A stretch of DNA of 56,153 nt from Planctomycetota bacterium. GTDB lineage: Bacteria > Planctomycetota > J058 > JAJDCP01. The notes beneath the pieces are model-generated. The model was not told the origin of the DNA and searched no databases. It worked only from the letters and a program-made list of their open reading frames with translations. The DNA lies in contig JAJDCP010000128.1 in the NCBI GenBank assembly GCA_029260765.1, forward strand, positions 1-56,153, written 5' to 3'. Every line of letters starts with the position of its first letter. The stretch's first letter is position 1. Shown piece by piece: positions 46,581-54,673 of this stretch. The position numbers were made by a program, and so were the translations under genes.

Positions 46581-47587
46581 GGCTGCTCTCCTGGCGCGTT
46601 GTCACGCCCCCATCCCTGTCCGTCACAGCTCAAGCAACCGTGACTTCCATCATCGCACTCGGGACAATCCTCGGGAATCTCACCATGGCCCTTGCAGACA
46701 GCGCAGTCGGCTTCGGCTTTGCCTCGACAGGTCGGACAGCGACGGACCGGCCTGCCCCGGCAATCGGAACAGCGCTCAGGCACGCTGCCGTGGCCAGAAC
46801 ACCGGCCACAGGTGGCCTGCCCCTCGGCATTGCAGCGCCTGCAGGTGACGTCACGGCGGCCATCACAAGTGCCACACTCGACGTACACCACGCGTTTGGC
46901 GGGCACGAGCTGACCATTGAGGTAGACGTAGGTCTCGACCAGATCCTCAACCACTCCCGCGCCTCGACAGGTGCTGCAGCGGCGACGCTTGTCGCCCTTG
47001 CAGGCATCGCAACGCACCAAACCCGTCGTGCGGCAGGGCCGGCAGTCTTTGGCCGCGCTGCCACTGCCCTCGCACGGGACGCAGATGAATGTTCCCGGAT
47101 GTTCGAGGCACTCCGGACAAGGCACGGCGCCCTCGCCCGTGCAGTCCTCACAGCGATGTTCGATATGCCCGTCGGCCTCGCAGGCCTCGCAGGCAACCAG
47201 CTGGGCCCCCCCGCAGGTCAGGCACCAGTCATCGGGATGCTGCCTGCGGATGCGGGCGATGCGCGCCGCCTTCAGGGCCCGACGGGCGTCGTAGCTGGGG
47301 TAGCCGGTCTCTTCGCACCAGGCCAGCAGGGCCTCGAAGTCTTCGACAGTCTCGCACGCCGCCCGAGACTCCTCGAAGATATCGAGCAAGGAGGGCTCGG
47401 CCAGGATCTCAGCGATGTCCTCGAGCGGGATGTACAGAGTGCCGAAGGTGACCTGCAGGGCCAGATGCTCGCCGTCCTTTTCCAACACACGCCCCGACAG
47501 CGTGCGTCCATCTTTGAGCACCACGGTGTCGGCGGAAAGACAGCAGGCCAAAACGAACAGCAGGCAGATCAGGGCGCGTCGGGGCAT
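46577..47587 (-). CDS. Exported protein with about sixteen CxxC zinc-type repeats
   Basis: A 336-residue protein with a signal peptide (RRALICLLFVLACCLSADT). Residues about 20-60 (VVLKDGRTLSGRVLEKDG, LYIPLEDIAEI) are a small beta-barrel-like module. From about residue 125 to the end there are some sixteen CxxC motifs in DnaJ-type CxxCxGxG style (CLTCGGA, CEDCTGEG, CVPCEGSG, CSTCRGAG, CGRCSGHG, CAVCKGHG, CLSCDGQG). Export of a DnaJ-like cysteine-rich region without a J domain is unusual: it may bind metal or act in thiol exchange outside the cytoplasm. ATG 47587 follows GGAGG by seven bases. It is translationally coupled to the methyltransferase gene. Confidence 0.82.
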   Translation of the reverse strand: MPRRALICLLFVLACCLSADTVVLKDGRTLSGRVLEKDGEHLALQVTFGTLYIPLEDIAEILAEPSLLDIFEESRAACETVEDFEALLAWCEETGYPSYDARRALKAARIARIRRQHPDDWCLTCGGAQLVACEACEADGHIEHRCEDCTGEGAVPCPECLEHPGTFICVPCEGSGSAAKDCRPCRTTGLVRCDACKGDKRRRCSTCRGAGVVEDLVETYVYLNGQLVPAKRVVYVECGTCDGRRDVTCRRCNAEGQATCGRCSGHGSVPERCSDCRGRPVRRCPTCRGKAEADCAVCKGHGEIPEDCPECDDGSHGCLSCDGQGWGRDNAPGEQP

Positions 47588-47723
47588 GGCAGGTCCTCCG
47601 GATTGCATCATACCCCCGCGCAGGCCCGGCGAAAAGGAATGTTGTCCCTGACAGATCTTGTGTTCTGCGGCGACGGTATGCCATCCTCAGCCACAGGCCT
47701 GCGGGCGCAATAGACGAGGAACT

Positions 47724-48527
47724 ATGGACCAACCACAGAAACGGCAACTCGGCCGCACGGACTTGCGGGTTTCACGCATCGGCTTTGGCGGCAGCTTCAA
47801 CGCGCCGACCAGCGCCTATGAAGAAGGCTTCGAGGCGGGGATCAACGTCTTCTACTGGGGAAGCATACGCCGGGGCGGAATGGGGCGCGCGATCCGCAAC
47901 CTCGCCCCACGACATCGTGACGAGCTGGTCGTGGTGGTGCAGTCCTATGCGCGCCTCGGCACGCTGGTCAAGGCCAGCCTGTGCTGGGCGTTGCGGCGGC
48001 TACGGCTCGAGCGTGCCGACATCCTGCTGCTCGGCATGCACAACAAGCCCCCGAGCCGGCGAGTGATGGATGCGGCCCTCAAGCTGCGCGAGCAGGGCCT
48101 CTGCCGGGCCATCGCGGTGTCTTGCCACCACCGGCCTACCTTCCAGAAGTACATCGAAGACCGCAACATCGATGTGATCATGCTGCGCTACAACGCCTGC
48201 CACCGGGGTGCCGAGAAGGAGGTCTTTCCCTTCCTGCCCGCCGAGGGAGGACCTGGCGTGTTCGGCTACACGGCCACGCGCTGGGGACATCTGCTCGACG
48301 CGCAACGCATTCCCCCCGAGCTCGGGCCTCTGAGCGCGGCCGATTGCTACCGTTTCGTGCTGGCGCGGCCCGAGATCGACCTGGTCTTCTGCGGTCCCTC
48401 CGAGCGGTCCCACGTCCAGGAGGCCATCCGGGCCCTGCGTGCGCCCCCGATGAGCGAAGAAGAGCTCGAGCGGGCGCGTAGGATCGGCGACTACGTCTAC
48501 CAGAAGCGCAGCCACATCATGGCGTGA
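47724..48527 (+). CDS. Aldo/keto-reductase-like protein with altered active site
   Basis: A 267-residue protein with the AKR start (LGRTDLRVSRIGFGG) and TIM-barrel order (RLRLERADILLLGMH, VMDAALKLREQGLCRAIAVS, then a C-terminal FCGPSERSHVQEAIRAL cofactor-binding region). The catalytic Asp and Tyr normally found in 'GinfxDTAxxYG' are replaced (AGINVFYWGSIRRGG), and the Lys of 'xxxTK' reads VVVQSY. It is therefore probably not a classic oxidoreductase and might bind nucleotide or act on another substrate. ATG follows GAGGAACT. It lies upstream of the rubrerythrin promoter. Confidence 0.78.
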   Translation: MDQPQKRQLGRTDLRVSRIGFGGSFNAPTSAYEEGFEAGINVFYWGSIRRGGMGRAIRNLAPRHRDELVVVVQSYARLGTLVKASLCWALRRLRLERADILLLGMHNKPPSRRVMDAALKLREQGLCRAIAVSCHHRPTFQKYIEDRNIDVIMLRYNACHRGAEKEVFPFLPAEGGPGVFGYTATRWGHLLDAQRIPPELGPLSAADCYRFVLARPEIDLVFCGPSERSHVQEAIRALRAPPMSEEELERARRIGDYVYQKRSHIMA

Positions 48528-48557
48528 CACCGGCAGATCACGGCTTCACATCAAGGA

Positions 48558-48586
48558 TTGAAATGCTCCTCTGGGTTGCATAGGAT
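48558..48586 (+). promoter_or_regulatory. Promoter of the rubrerythrin operon
   Basis: TTGAAA at 48558-48563, a 17-base spacer and TAGGAT at 48581-48586 give the best sigma70-type match in the window, 50 bases before the start codon. Confidence 0.6.
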
Positions 48587-48588
48587 AG

Positions 48589-48609
48589 AGTTCTGTCGGA
48601 GTCAGAACT
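48589..48609 (+). promoter_or_regulatory. Candidate operator over the transcription start
   Basis: AGTTCTG, seven bases, then CAGAACT: a perfect inverted repeat directly after the -10 box, where a repressor would block initiation. It does not match the PerR, Fur or OxyR consensus as I know them. It could instead act as a leader hairpin. Confidence 0.45.
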
Positions 48610-48636
48610 GGACCAAAATAGTAGGAGTTCTCAAAC

Positions 48637-49056
48637 ATGCCTGATCTCAAGGGAAGCAAGACCCACCAGAACCTGAAAGACGCCTTTGCTGGTGAGTCGA
48701 TGGCCAACCGCCGTTACCTGTACTTCGCCAAAGTCGCCGACGTCGAGGGCTACCCCGAGGTCGCCGGCAACTTCCGCCAGACCGCCGAAGGCGAGACGGG
48801 CCACGCGCACGGGCACCTCGACTACATCAAGAAGGTCGGCGACCCGGCGACGGGCCTGCCCATCGGCGAGACCGATGACAACCTGCGCGCCGCCGTCGCC
48901 GGTGAGACCCACGAGTACACCGACATGTACCCCGGTATGGCCAAGACTGCCCGGGAAGAAGGCTTCAACGAGATCGCCGACTGGTTCGAGACCCTCGCCA
49001 AGGCCGAGAAATCCCACGCGGGTCGCTTCCAGATGATGCTCGAAAGCATCAGCTGA
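48637..49056 (+). CDS. Rubrerythrin (diiron domain only)
   Basis: A 139-residue ferritin-like diiron protein that lacks the C-terminal rubredoxin domain of classic rubrerythrin. Both four-helix-bundle halves carry the Glu...ExxH iron ligands: AGESMANRRYLYFAKVA with ETGHAHGH, and AGETHEYTDMYPGMAKTARE with AEKSHAGRF. The family reduces hydrogen peroxide. Electrons would have to come from a partner, and the Fe-S protein encoded next is the natural candidate. The order rubrerythrin, Fe-S protein, DUF3501 is one I know from several other bacteria. TAGGAG precedes ATG. Confidence 0.9.
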   Translation: MPDLKGSKTHQNLKDAFAGESMANRRYLYFAKVADVEGYPEVAGNFRQTAEGETGHAHGHLDYIKKVGDPATGLPIGETDDNLRAAVAGETHEYTDMYPGMAKTAREEGFNEIADWFETLAKAEKSHAGRFQMMLESIS

Positions 49057-49084
49057 GACCGGCATACCAGTCCGCAGATCGACC

Positions 49085-49105
49085 GGGGGGCGCTGGGCCC
49101 CCCTT
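49085..49105 (+). terminator. Weak terminator or processing hairpin after rubrerythrin
   Basis: GGGGGGC (49085-49091) pairs with GCCCCCC (49097-49103) around a five-base loop, followed only by TTGT. It may partly terminate and raise rubrerythrin output over the downstream genes. Confidence 0.4.
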
Positions 49106-49131
49106 GTCTATGGGATCATCTGGAGGCGGCC

Positions 49132-50559
49132 ATGACCGACAGCGAACACATCTCGTACCTGCCGACCGACGGCCTCTGCTACGATCCACGCCAGGAAGTG
49201 TATTGGGATGTCGCGGCGCTCGACAAAGAGACGACCCGCATCTTCGAGGTCTGCCATGGCTGCCGCATGTGCTTCAAGTACTGCGATTCCTTCCCGATTC
49301 TGTTCAAACTGATCGACGAGAGCTATGACGGAGACGTCCGCAAGCTGACGGACTCGAACACCCAGCAGGTGATGGACGCTTGCTTCCAATGCAAGCTGTG
49401 CGAGGTCCAGTGCCCGTACACGCCGCGGGACAGCCACGAATTCCAGGTCGATTTTCCCAAGCTGGTCCATCGCCACCGCGCGATCGCTGCCAAGCGAGAT
49501 GGCGTTCCGCTGCGCGACAAGGTGCTGGGGAACCCGGACAAGGCCGGCAGCATGGCGCGCCTCAGCCTGGGTATGGCCAATATCATGAACCGCGTGGGAC
49601 TGCACCGCTGGTTCATGGAGAAAATGCTGGGGGTCCACCGCCAGAAGTTGCTGCCCGACTTCGCCGAGCAGACCTTCGAGAGCTGGGCGACCCGCGCAGG
49701 GAAGCTACGCGAGCCGGGCGTCGAGGCGGTGCTCTTCCAGACCTGCTATGTGCAGAACAACGAGCCGCAGATCGGCATCGATACCTGTACCGTGCTCGAG
49801 AAGAACAAAGTCAACCTCGGTTGCAGCAAGGGCCTGCAGTGCTGCGGCATGCCCGCCTGGGAGAGCGGCAACCTCGAGCAGCTGCGGGCCTGGGCGAAGC
49901 AGAACCTGGACGTCCTCGAGCCCTATGTCGACAAGGGCGCCAAGGTGCTGGCCATCAACCCCACCTGCTCGATGATGCTGCGGCGAGAGTATCCTGAGTT
50001 GGTGTCCGAGGCAGAGCGCGAGCGTGCGCAGAAAGTCGCCGACGCCGTGATGGATCCGAGCGAATTCCTCTGGTCGATCCGCAAAGAGGAGCGCTTCAAC
50101 ACCGACTTCAAGAGCTCCCCCGAGCAACCGGTGTCCTACCATGCTCCCTGCCACCTGCGCGTGCAGGGGATCGGCTTCAAAGCCCGCGACCTGCTGAAGA
50201 AGTTGCCCGGCGTCCAACCCAAGCTGGTGATGGAGTGCTGCGGCCACGACGGCACCTACGCGATGAAAGTCGAGACCTTCGAGTCCTCGGGGCGTGTCGG
50301 ACAGAAAGCCTTCGACGGCATGAAGGAACAAGATAGCGAGGTCTGGGCGACCGACTGCCCGCTGGCCGCGATCCAGTTCAAGCAGTTCGCGGGCGTCAAG
50401 CCGCTGCACCCGATGAGCATTCTGGCGCGGGCATACACCGGCTCAGACTTCAAGCCGTTGCCGCGCAAGCAGCAATACACGGGCCTGATCCTCACGCTGC
50501 TGGTCAGCCTGGGGCTGATCGCATGCCTGGTCTGGCTCGTCATCTATGCGAGCTCTTAG
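49132..50559 (+). CDS. GlpC/heterodisulfide-reductase-like Fe-S protein with C-terminal membrane helix
   Basis: A 475-residue protein. Two [4Fe-4S] ferredoxin motifs lie near residues 41-51 (CHGCRMCFKYC) and 84-94 (CFQCKLCEVQC, followed by PYTP). Two CCG domains follow, with CCGMP near 243 and the second containing HAPCHLRVQG and MECCGHDGTYAM. A membrane helix ends the protein (LILTLLVSLGLIACLVWLVI). This is the layout of GlpC-type and heterodisulfide-reductase-D-like electron carriers at the inner membrane. In this operon it probably passes electrons to the rubrerythrin. ATG follows GGAGGCGGCC. The next gene begins 26 bases after its stop. Confidence 0.9.
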   Translation: MTDSEHISYLPTDGLCYDPRQEVYWDVAALDKETTRIFEVCHGCRMCFKYCDSFPILFKLIDESYDGDVRKLTDSNTQQVMDACFQCKLCEVQCPYTPRDSHEFQVDFPKLVHRHRAIAAKRDGVPLRDKVLGNPDKAGSMARLSLGMANIMNRVGLHRWFMEKMLGVHRQKLLPDFAEQTFESWATRAGKLREPGVEAVLFQTCYVQNNEPQIGIDTCTVLEKNKVNLGCSKGLQCCGMPAWESGNLEQLRAWAKQNLDVLEPYVDKGAKVLAINPTCSMMLRREYPELVSEAERERAQKVADAVMDPSEFLWSIRKEERFNTDFKSSPEQPVSYHAPCHLRVQGIGFKARDLLKKLPGVQPKLVMECCGHDGTYAMKVETFESSGRVGQKAFDGMKEQDSEVWATDCPLAAIQFKQFAGVKPLHPMSILARAYTGSDFKPLPRKQQYTGLILTLLVSLGLIACLVWLVIYASS

Positions 50560-50585
50560 GCCGCACACAGAAGGAGAGAAGAATC

Positions 50586-51143
50586 ATGACGAAAACCGTG
50601 ACGCGCGACGAAGTTCTCGACTTCGTCACCTACAGTGAGAAGCGCGACGAGCTGCGTCCCCACTTCCTCGAGCAGAAGGACCGCCGGCGTGTACAGCTCG
50701 GCGAGAACCTCTACTTCCTGTTCGAGAACCATGACACCACGCTCTACCAGATCCAGGAGATGATGCGGGCAGAGAAGATCGTCAAGGAAGCCGACATCCT
50801 GCACGAGATGACGACCTACAACGAGCTCCTCGGAGGGGAGGGCGAGTTGGGCTGCAGCCTCTTGATCGGCATCGACGACCCCGCCGAGCGCGACCAGAAG
50901 CTGACCCGCTGGCTGGGCCTGCCCAAGCATCTGTACCTCAAACTGCCGTCCGGCGAGAGAGCGTATGCCCGGTTCGATCCCCGTCAGATCGGAGACGACC
51001 GCCTGTCTTCGGTACAGTACCTGAAGTTTGTCACCAAGGGAGAGGTGCCCGTGGCCATCGGCTGCGACCTCGACGAGTTGAGCGGCGAGACCGCCTTCAG
51101 CGAAGAGCAACGCGAAGCTTTCCGCGAAGATCTCAGCGCGTAG
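50586..51143 (+). CDS. DUF3501-family protein
   Basis: A 185-residue protein recognised as DUF3501 from its start (VTRDEVLDFVTYSEKRDEL), the RRRVQLGENLYFLFENHDTT segment and LYQIQEMMRAEKIVKEADI. It has no cysteine cluster or membrane helix. The family is known for its constant linkage with rubrerythrin and a GlpC-like Fe-S protein; its biochemical role has not been settled to my knowledge. The pattern FEN.DT..YQIQEM.R.E suggests a helical binding surface. ATG 50586 follows AAGGAGAGAAGAATC. A terminator-like hairpin follows at 51159. Confidence 0.88.
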   Translation: MTKTVTRDEVLDFVTYSEKRDELRPHFLEQKDRRRVQLGENLYFLFENHDTTLYQIQEMMRAEKIVKEADILHEMTTYNELLGGEGELGCSLLIGIDDPAERDQKLTRWLGLPKHLYLKLPSGERAYARFDPRQIGDDRLSSVQYLKFVTKGEVPVAIGCDLDELSGETAFSEEQREAFREDLSA

Positions 51144-51158
51144 AATAGCGCGACGAAC

Positions 51159-51184
51159 AACGCCCAGCGACGGGCGTTTGTTGT
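51159..51184 (+). terminator. Probable terminator of the rubrerythrin operon
   Basis: AACGCCC (51159-51165), a six-base loop, GGGCGTT (51172-51178), then TGTTGT. A 7-bp stem with a T-rich tail 15 bases after the DUF3501 stop. Confidence 0.6.
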
Positions 51185-51208
51185 AGCCAGACAGACAGAC
51201 GGGGAATC

Positions 51209-52312
51209 ATGTCCAAACGCGACTACTATGAGGTGTTGGGGGTCGGCAAGACCGCCAATGACAGAGAGCTCAAGACCGCCTTCCGCAAGCTGGCACGCAA
51301 GTACCACCCTGATGTCAGCAAGGAGAATGGCGCCGAGGAGAAATTCAAGGAAGCCCAAGAAGCCTACGCGGTCCTGTCTGACGAGGACAAGCGGGCCAAG
51401 TACGACCGCTATGGACACAGCCTTGGGGGCGGCGGCTTCGACTTCGGGGGCTTCGGCAACTTCGGCTTCGACTTGTCTGATCTGTTTGGAGGTTTCGGTT
51501 TCGGCGGCGGCCGCAGCCAACGGGAGCGGGGTCCCGCGCGCGGCAGCTCGATATTGTACCGGCTCGAGATCAGCCTCGAAGAGGCGTTTACCGGGCTCAA
51601 GAAGAGCTTCGACTTCGAGGTCGAGGCCGATTGCAAGACCTGTGAGGGCAAGGGCGCCGCGCCTGGTAGTGAAGTCAGCAAGTGCCGCACCTGCGACGGC
51701 CAGGGCCAGGTGCAGCGCGTGCAGCGGCAGGGCTTCTCGCAGTTCATCCAGATCGTCACCTGCCCCCACTGCCAGGGCAAGGGCACAAGCATCGATGACC
51801 CCTGCAAAGATTGCAACGGTGGGGGCCGCGTGCCCAAGAACCGTGAGGTCACGGTCGACATCCCGGCCGGCGCCGACGACGGCACCCGCTTGCGGCTGCG
51901 CGGGCTGGGTGAAGAGGGACCGCAGGGCGGTCTGCCTGGAGACCTGATCGTCGAGACCCGGCTGACGCCGCATGCTGTCTTCCAGCGGGGCGGCTCGCAC
52001 CTGCGTTGCGTGATCCCGATCACCGTGGGAGAGAGCCTGACGGGGCATCGCTTCAAGTTCGACGGGGTCGACGGCAAGAACATCGACGTCAAGCTACCCT
52101 CGGGCGCGGGGTTGAAGGCCGAAGTGCTGGTCTCGGGCCGCGGCATGCCCGAGATCCGCGGGGGAGGCCGCGGCGACCTGTTGGTCGTGTTCGTGGTCAA
52201 GCTTCCTGGGAAGCCTCCCAAGAAACTGCAGAAGCTGGCCAAGGAGTGGGACAAGCATGATCCGCTGGCCAAGCTCTCCGCGAGCGACCGGCTACAGCGC
52301 GGGCTGGACTGA
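51209..52312 (+). CDS. dnaJ: DnaJ-family Hsp40 co-chaperone
   Basis: A 367-residue class I Hsp40. The J domain (1-67) has HPD at 33-35 in KYHPDVSK. A Gly/Phe-rich linker follows (GGGGFDFGGFGNFGFDLSDL). Four zinc motifs, CKTCEGKG, CRTCDGQG, CPHCQGKG and CKDCNGGG, lie at about 142-212. The substrate-binding C-terminal domain has VDIPAGADDGTRLRLRGLGE and GDLIVETRLTPHAVFQR. It should stimulate DnaK ATPase and hand over unfolded clients. The C-terminal dimerisation end is standard. dnaK and grpE are not in the window, and several paralogs may exist, so the symbol is by type. ATG follows ACGGGGAATC. Confidence 0.9.
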   Translation: MSKRDYYEVLGVGKTANDRELKTAFRKLARKYHPDVSKENGAEEKFKEAQEAYAVLSDEDKRAKYDRYGHSLGGGGFDFGGFGNFGFDLSDLFGGFGFGGGRSQRERGPARGSSILYRLEISLEEAFTGLKKSFDFEVEADCKTCEGKGAAPGSEVSKCRTCDGQGQVQRVQRQGFSQFIQIVTCPHCQGKGTSIDDPCKDCNGGGRVPKNREVTVDIPAGADDGTRLRLRGLGEEGPQGGLPGDLIVETRLTPHAVFQRGGSHLRCVIPITVGESLTGHRFKFDGVDGKNIDVKLPSGAGLKAEVLVSGRGMPEIRGGGRGDLLVVFVVKLPGKPPKKLQKLAKEWDKHDPLAKLSASDRLQRGLD

Positions 52313-52627
52313 GTGGTGGCTGGCACGAGACGAAGCCTGGTCGGGTGGATCTGGCTGTTGATCCATGCCGCGATCATCATCAACTTCCTCGTCCAGATGG
52401 GTTACGCCGCCTATATGGTGTTCGTGGTCTGGGCGCCCGAGCAGACCTCCGGGCCGCTGTGGGAGGTGGCTCGCGAGATCCCCTTCGAACACATGGTGAC
52501 CCGTCGGCTCTACGCCCTGGAGTTCTGGGTCGCGACCGTCGGCCTGAGCGTCTATCTGGCGCTGACCGAGATCGGGCCGCGCCTGCGGCGCGAGCGCGCG
52601 GCGGGGGCGGGCAGCGGGGACTCCTGA
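52313..52627 (+). CDS. Small two-span membrane protein
   Basis: A 104-residue protein with two hydrophobic segments: LVGWIWLLIHAAIIINFLVQ running into GYAAYMVFVVWAP, and LEFWVATVGLSVYLALTEI. It ends in a basic, glycine-rich tail. The start is a GTG that directly follows the dnaJ stop codon without overlap, so expression would depend on read-through from dnaJ; a second GTG follows immediately. It is not a family I recognise. Confidence 0.6.
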   Translation: MVAGTRRSLVGWIWLLIHAAIIINFLVQMGYAAYMVFVVWAPEQTSGPLWEVAREIPFEHMVTRRLYALEFWVATVGLSVYLALTEIGPRLRRERAAGAGSGDS

Positions 52628-52650
52628 TTTCGGCTCACGGCTGCTGTAGA

Positions 52651-52685
52651 ACCGTTGCGCTGGGGGGGATGTGGGGCGCAACGGT
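52651..52685 (+). other. Long-stem hairpin upstream of the recombinase gene
   Basis: ACCGTTGCGC (52651-52660) pairs perfectly with GCGCAACGGT (52676-52685) around a G-rich 15-base loop. There is no T-run. It could be a recombination site, a processing signal or a weak terminator of the dnaJ pair. Confidence 0.45.
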
Positions 52686-52752
52686 GTGACGGAACGCGGA
52701 TGGGGCTCGGGTTGAAGGTGTTGGGGTCTTGGCACGGGTGTTGCTGGGGAGA

Positions 52753-52772
52753 CTGCAGACAGATGTCTTCAG
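52753..52772 (+). promoter_or_regulatory. Palindrome in the recombinase leader
   Basis: CTGCAGACAGATGTCTTCAG is an inverted repeat with one mismatch pair and a two-base centre, 25 bases before the recombinase ATG. It may be an operator or a recombinase binding site. Confidence 0.35.
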
Positions 52773-52796
52773 TGAACACCAGCAAGGAGCCCTGCC

Positions 52797-54315
52797 ATGG
52801 AAATGACCCTGCCCCGCCCCCGGATGCTGCCCCGCAGACGTCCTGGCTCTCTGACCATTGCTCGCGCCGCGCGCGGTCGCTACGCCCCGCGTGATGCCAT
52901 CGTGGACCATCTGGCTGAGGAGGCGGTGGTTTCGTTGGCCCGGGAGAGGCCCAGCGCGGAGGAGTTCCTGCGCCGCATCCGGCGCGAGCTGAAGATCCGC
53001 TTCTATCAGGCATCCACCCAGCGGAATTATCGCCGGGTTCTGGAGGTCTTTCTGCGCTGGCTCGCGCGGCCTCCGCATGCGGCGACGCGCGAGGATGTCC
53101 GGGAGTTCCTCGAGTTGCTCGTCGACGGCGGGGCGAGCAGCTCCTGGGTCGCCGGGCATCTGTCTGCGCTGCGCACGACCTTTGACAAGATGTGTGGCCA
53201 GGCTTTGACTCCATGCAGACTGCGGCAAAAATCGCTTCGCCAGCCACCACGGCGGCGGCCCCTCCTCCTCGCCGGCCATCCGGGCCGACTGTGTCGTCAG
53301 CGAAGCGGCCGAAGACCGTGACCGAGGAACGAGGGAGCGGACTGAGGAGCCATCGAACCACCGGCGCGGCACCTGGCTTCACGATTTTCGCCGCAGGCTG
53401 CTGGGTTTGGAGATTCCGCGGCGGCGGAAGCGGCTGCCCATGGTGTTGAGCGGCGCCGAGGTGGTGCGGGTTCTCGAGGCTGCGCCGTCGTTGCGGGACA
53501 AGCTGCTGCTGGGCCTGATGTACGCCGGAGGGCTTCGGGTCAGCGAGGTTGTGCGTCTGCGTTGGCATGATGTCGACCTCGACCGGAAGCAGCTGCGCAT
53601 CCGGCTGGGCAAGGGGCGGAAGGACCGGATGGCGACACTGCCGCAGTGCCTGGAGCCCACGCTGGGCTCGCTGAAGAAGCTGGCGGGCGCGAAGGACTTC
53701 CTGTTCGCTGGCGCACGGCCGGGCAGGTATGTCAGCAAGCGCACGGTGCAGCGGGCGATGGCGCGGGCCGTCGCGATCGCGGGGATCGAGAAGCGGGCGA
53801 CGCCGCATACTCTTCGGCATTCTTTCGCGACCCACCTGCTGGAGAACGGCACGGACATCCGCTTCATTCAGGCGCTGCTGGGGCATGCGCGGTTGGAGAC
53901 GACCGTGATCTACACCAAGGTTGCGCGGACCGTGGCGCGCACGGTGCAGAGCCCGCTGGATGCTTTGTTGGGGTCCGGGGATGCGCGGAAGCTGGCTCGG
54001 GAAGCTGTCAAGCCGGCGGGGAAGAGCGTGGGGACCATGCGGGTGTCTTTGGAGGCGCCGCGTGGTCCGAATGCGGGTTGCGCTGCGCGGATCGAGATCC
54101 TGACGGAGCGGGGGCCGCTGGAGCTGGGCGGGATTGTGGTGCGTGAGGAGCGCAAGGGCTGGGTGGGGATGCAGCTGCCGCCGCTGGAGGCTTGGGAATC
54201 GGTGCTGGTGTGGCTGGAGCCGGAACAGCGGGAGCGGATCGAGAGTCCGGAGTTCTACCGGCTGCTGCAGTCGGTGTTGACGGAGCGGTATCTGGCGGTG
54301 ATGGGGAGGGGATGA
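52797..54315 (+). pseudogene. Tyrosine recombinase gene interrupted by a small inverted-repeat element
   Basis: The N-terminal part (52797 to about 53214, ATG after AAGGAG) is a SAM-like core-binding domain: KIRFYQASTQRNYRRVLEVF and VAGHLSALRTTFDKMCGQAL. The catalytic part resumes at about 53402 in another frame with LEIPRRRKRLPMVLS and holds all catalytic residues: Arg in AGGLRVSEV, Lys in GKGRKDR, HTLRHSF, LGHARLETT, and Tyr in VIYTKV. The tail QSPLDALL recalls integron integrases, but their extra helix before the HxxR box is absent. About 115 further C-terminal residues, without a fold I know, follow. The 187-base insertion between the parts breaks the reading frame, so full-length protein cannot be made; separate use of the catalytic part is possible but unproven. 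Confidence 0.82.
53215..53401 (+). mobile_element. MITE-like element inside the recombinase gene
   Basis: Its ends are inverted: GCAGACTGCGGCAAAAATCG at 53215 against the complement of the right end at 53382-53401 (CGATTTTCGCCGCAGGCTGC), with two mismatches; the match goes on as GCCAG further in. Nothing in its 187 bases codes for a transposase. It separates the core-binding and catalytic domains of the recombinase. No clear target duplication is seen. Confidence 0.6.
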
Positions 54316-54673
54316 TCGGGGAGTAGGGTCGACGGCATTCGGTAGGGTTGGGCCCGGCGATCGCGGGAGGAGCGGTCGTTGCGGGCTTGTGTTTGTTGTT
54401 GGTTTTTTTGGGAGGGGCCGGGTGTTGGGATGTGAGATGGTTGCCGTGCAGCGTCTAACGTCGAAAGGAGCCGGGAAGAGAGGTGTCGGCTAATGGGATG
54501 GGGATGGGCGCTCATTGCGACAGGGGGGCTGCTGCTTGTCCATTGGCAAACACTTGTCTGCTTTTGCCTTGAACAGGATACTTCCGAGGGTAGGATGCCA
54601 AGAGGTCTAGAGGTTGCCCCTACGACCATGGTGCCACCCGCTACCTGGCCCAACGCAACTACTCGAGGCGAGA
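54316..54673 (+). other. Non-coding region between recombinase and AT-richer gene
   Basis: No gene is supported here. Base composition shifts from G-rich (a run of seven T and several G tracts at 54390-54420) to mixed. Short integron-like core motifs occur (GTTGGGC at 54347, GTCTAAC at 54458, GCCCAAC at 54648), but they are not arranged as an attC site. Confidence 0.4.

Noticed and set aside
53192..53449. A protein gene inside the inverted-repeat element of the recombinase
   Set aside because: The 85-residue frame spans the element ends and the host gene, has low-complexity Ala/Pro composition and no ribosome site.
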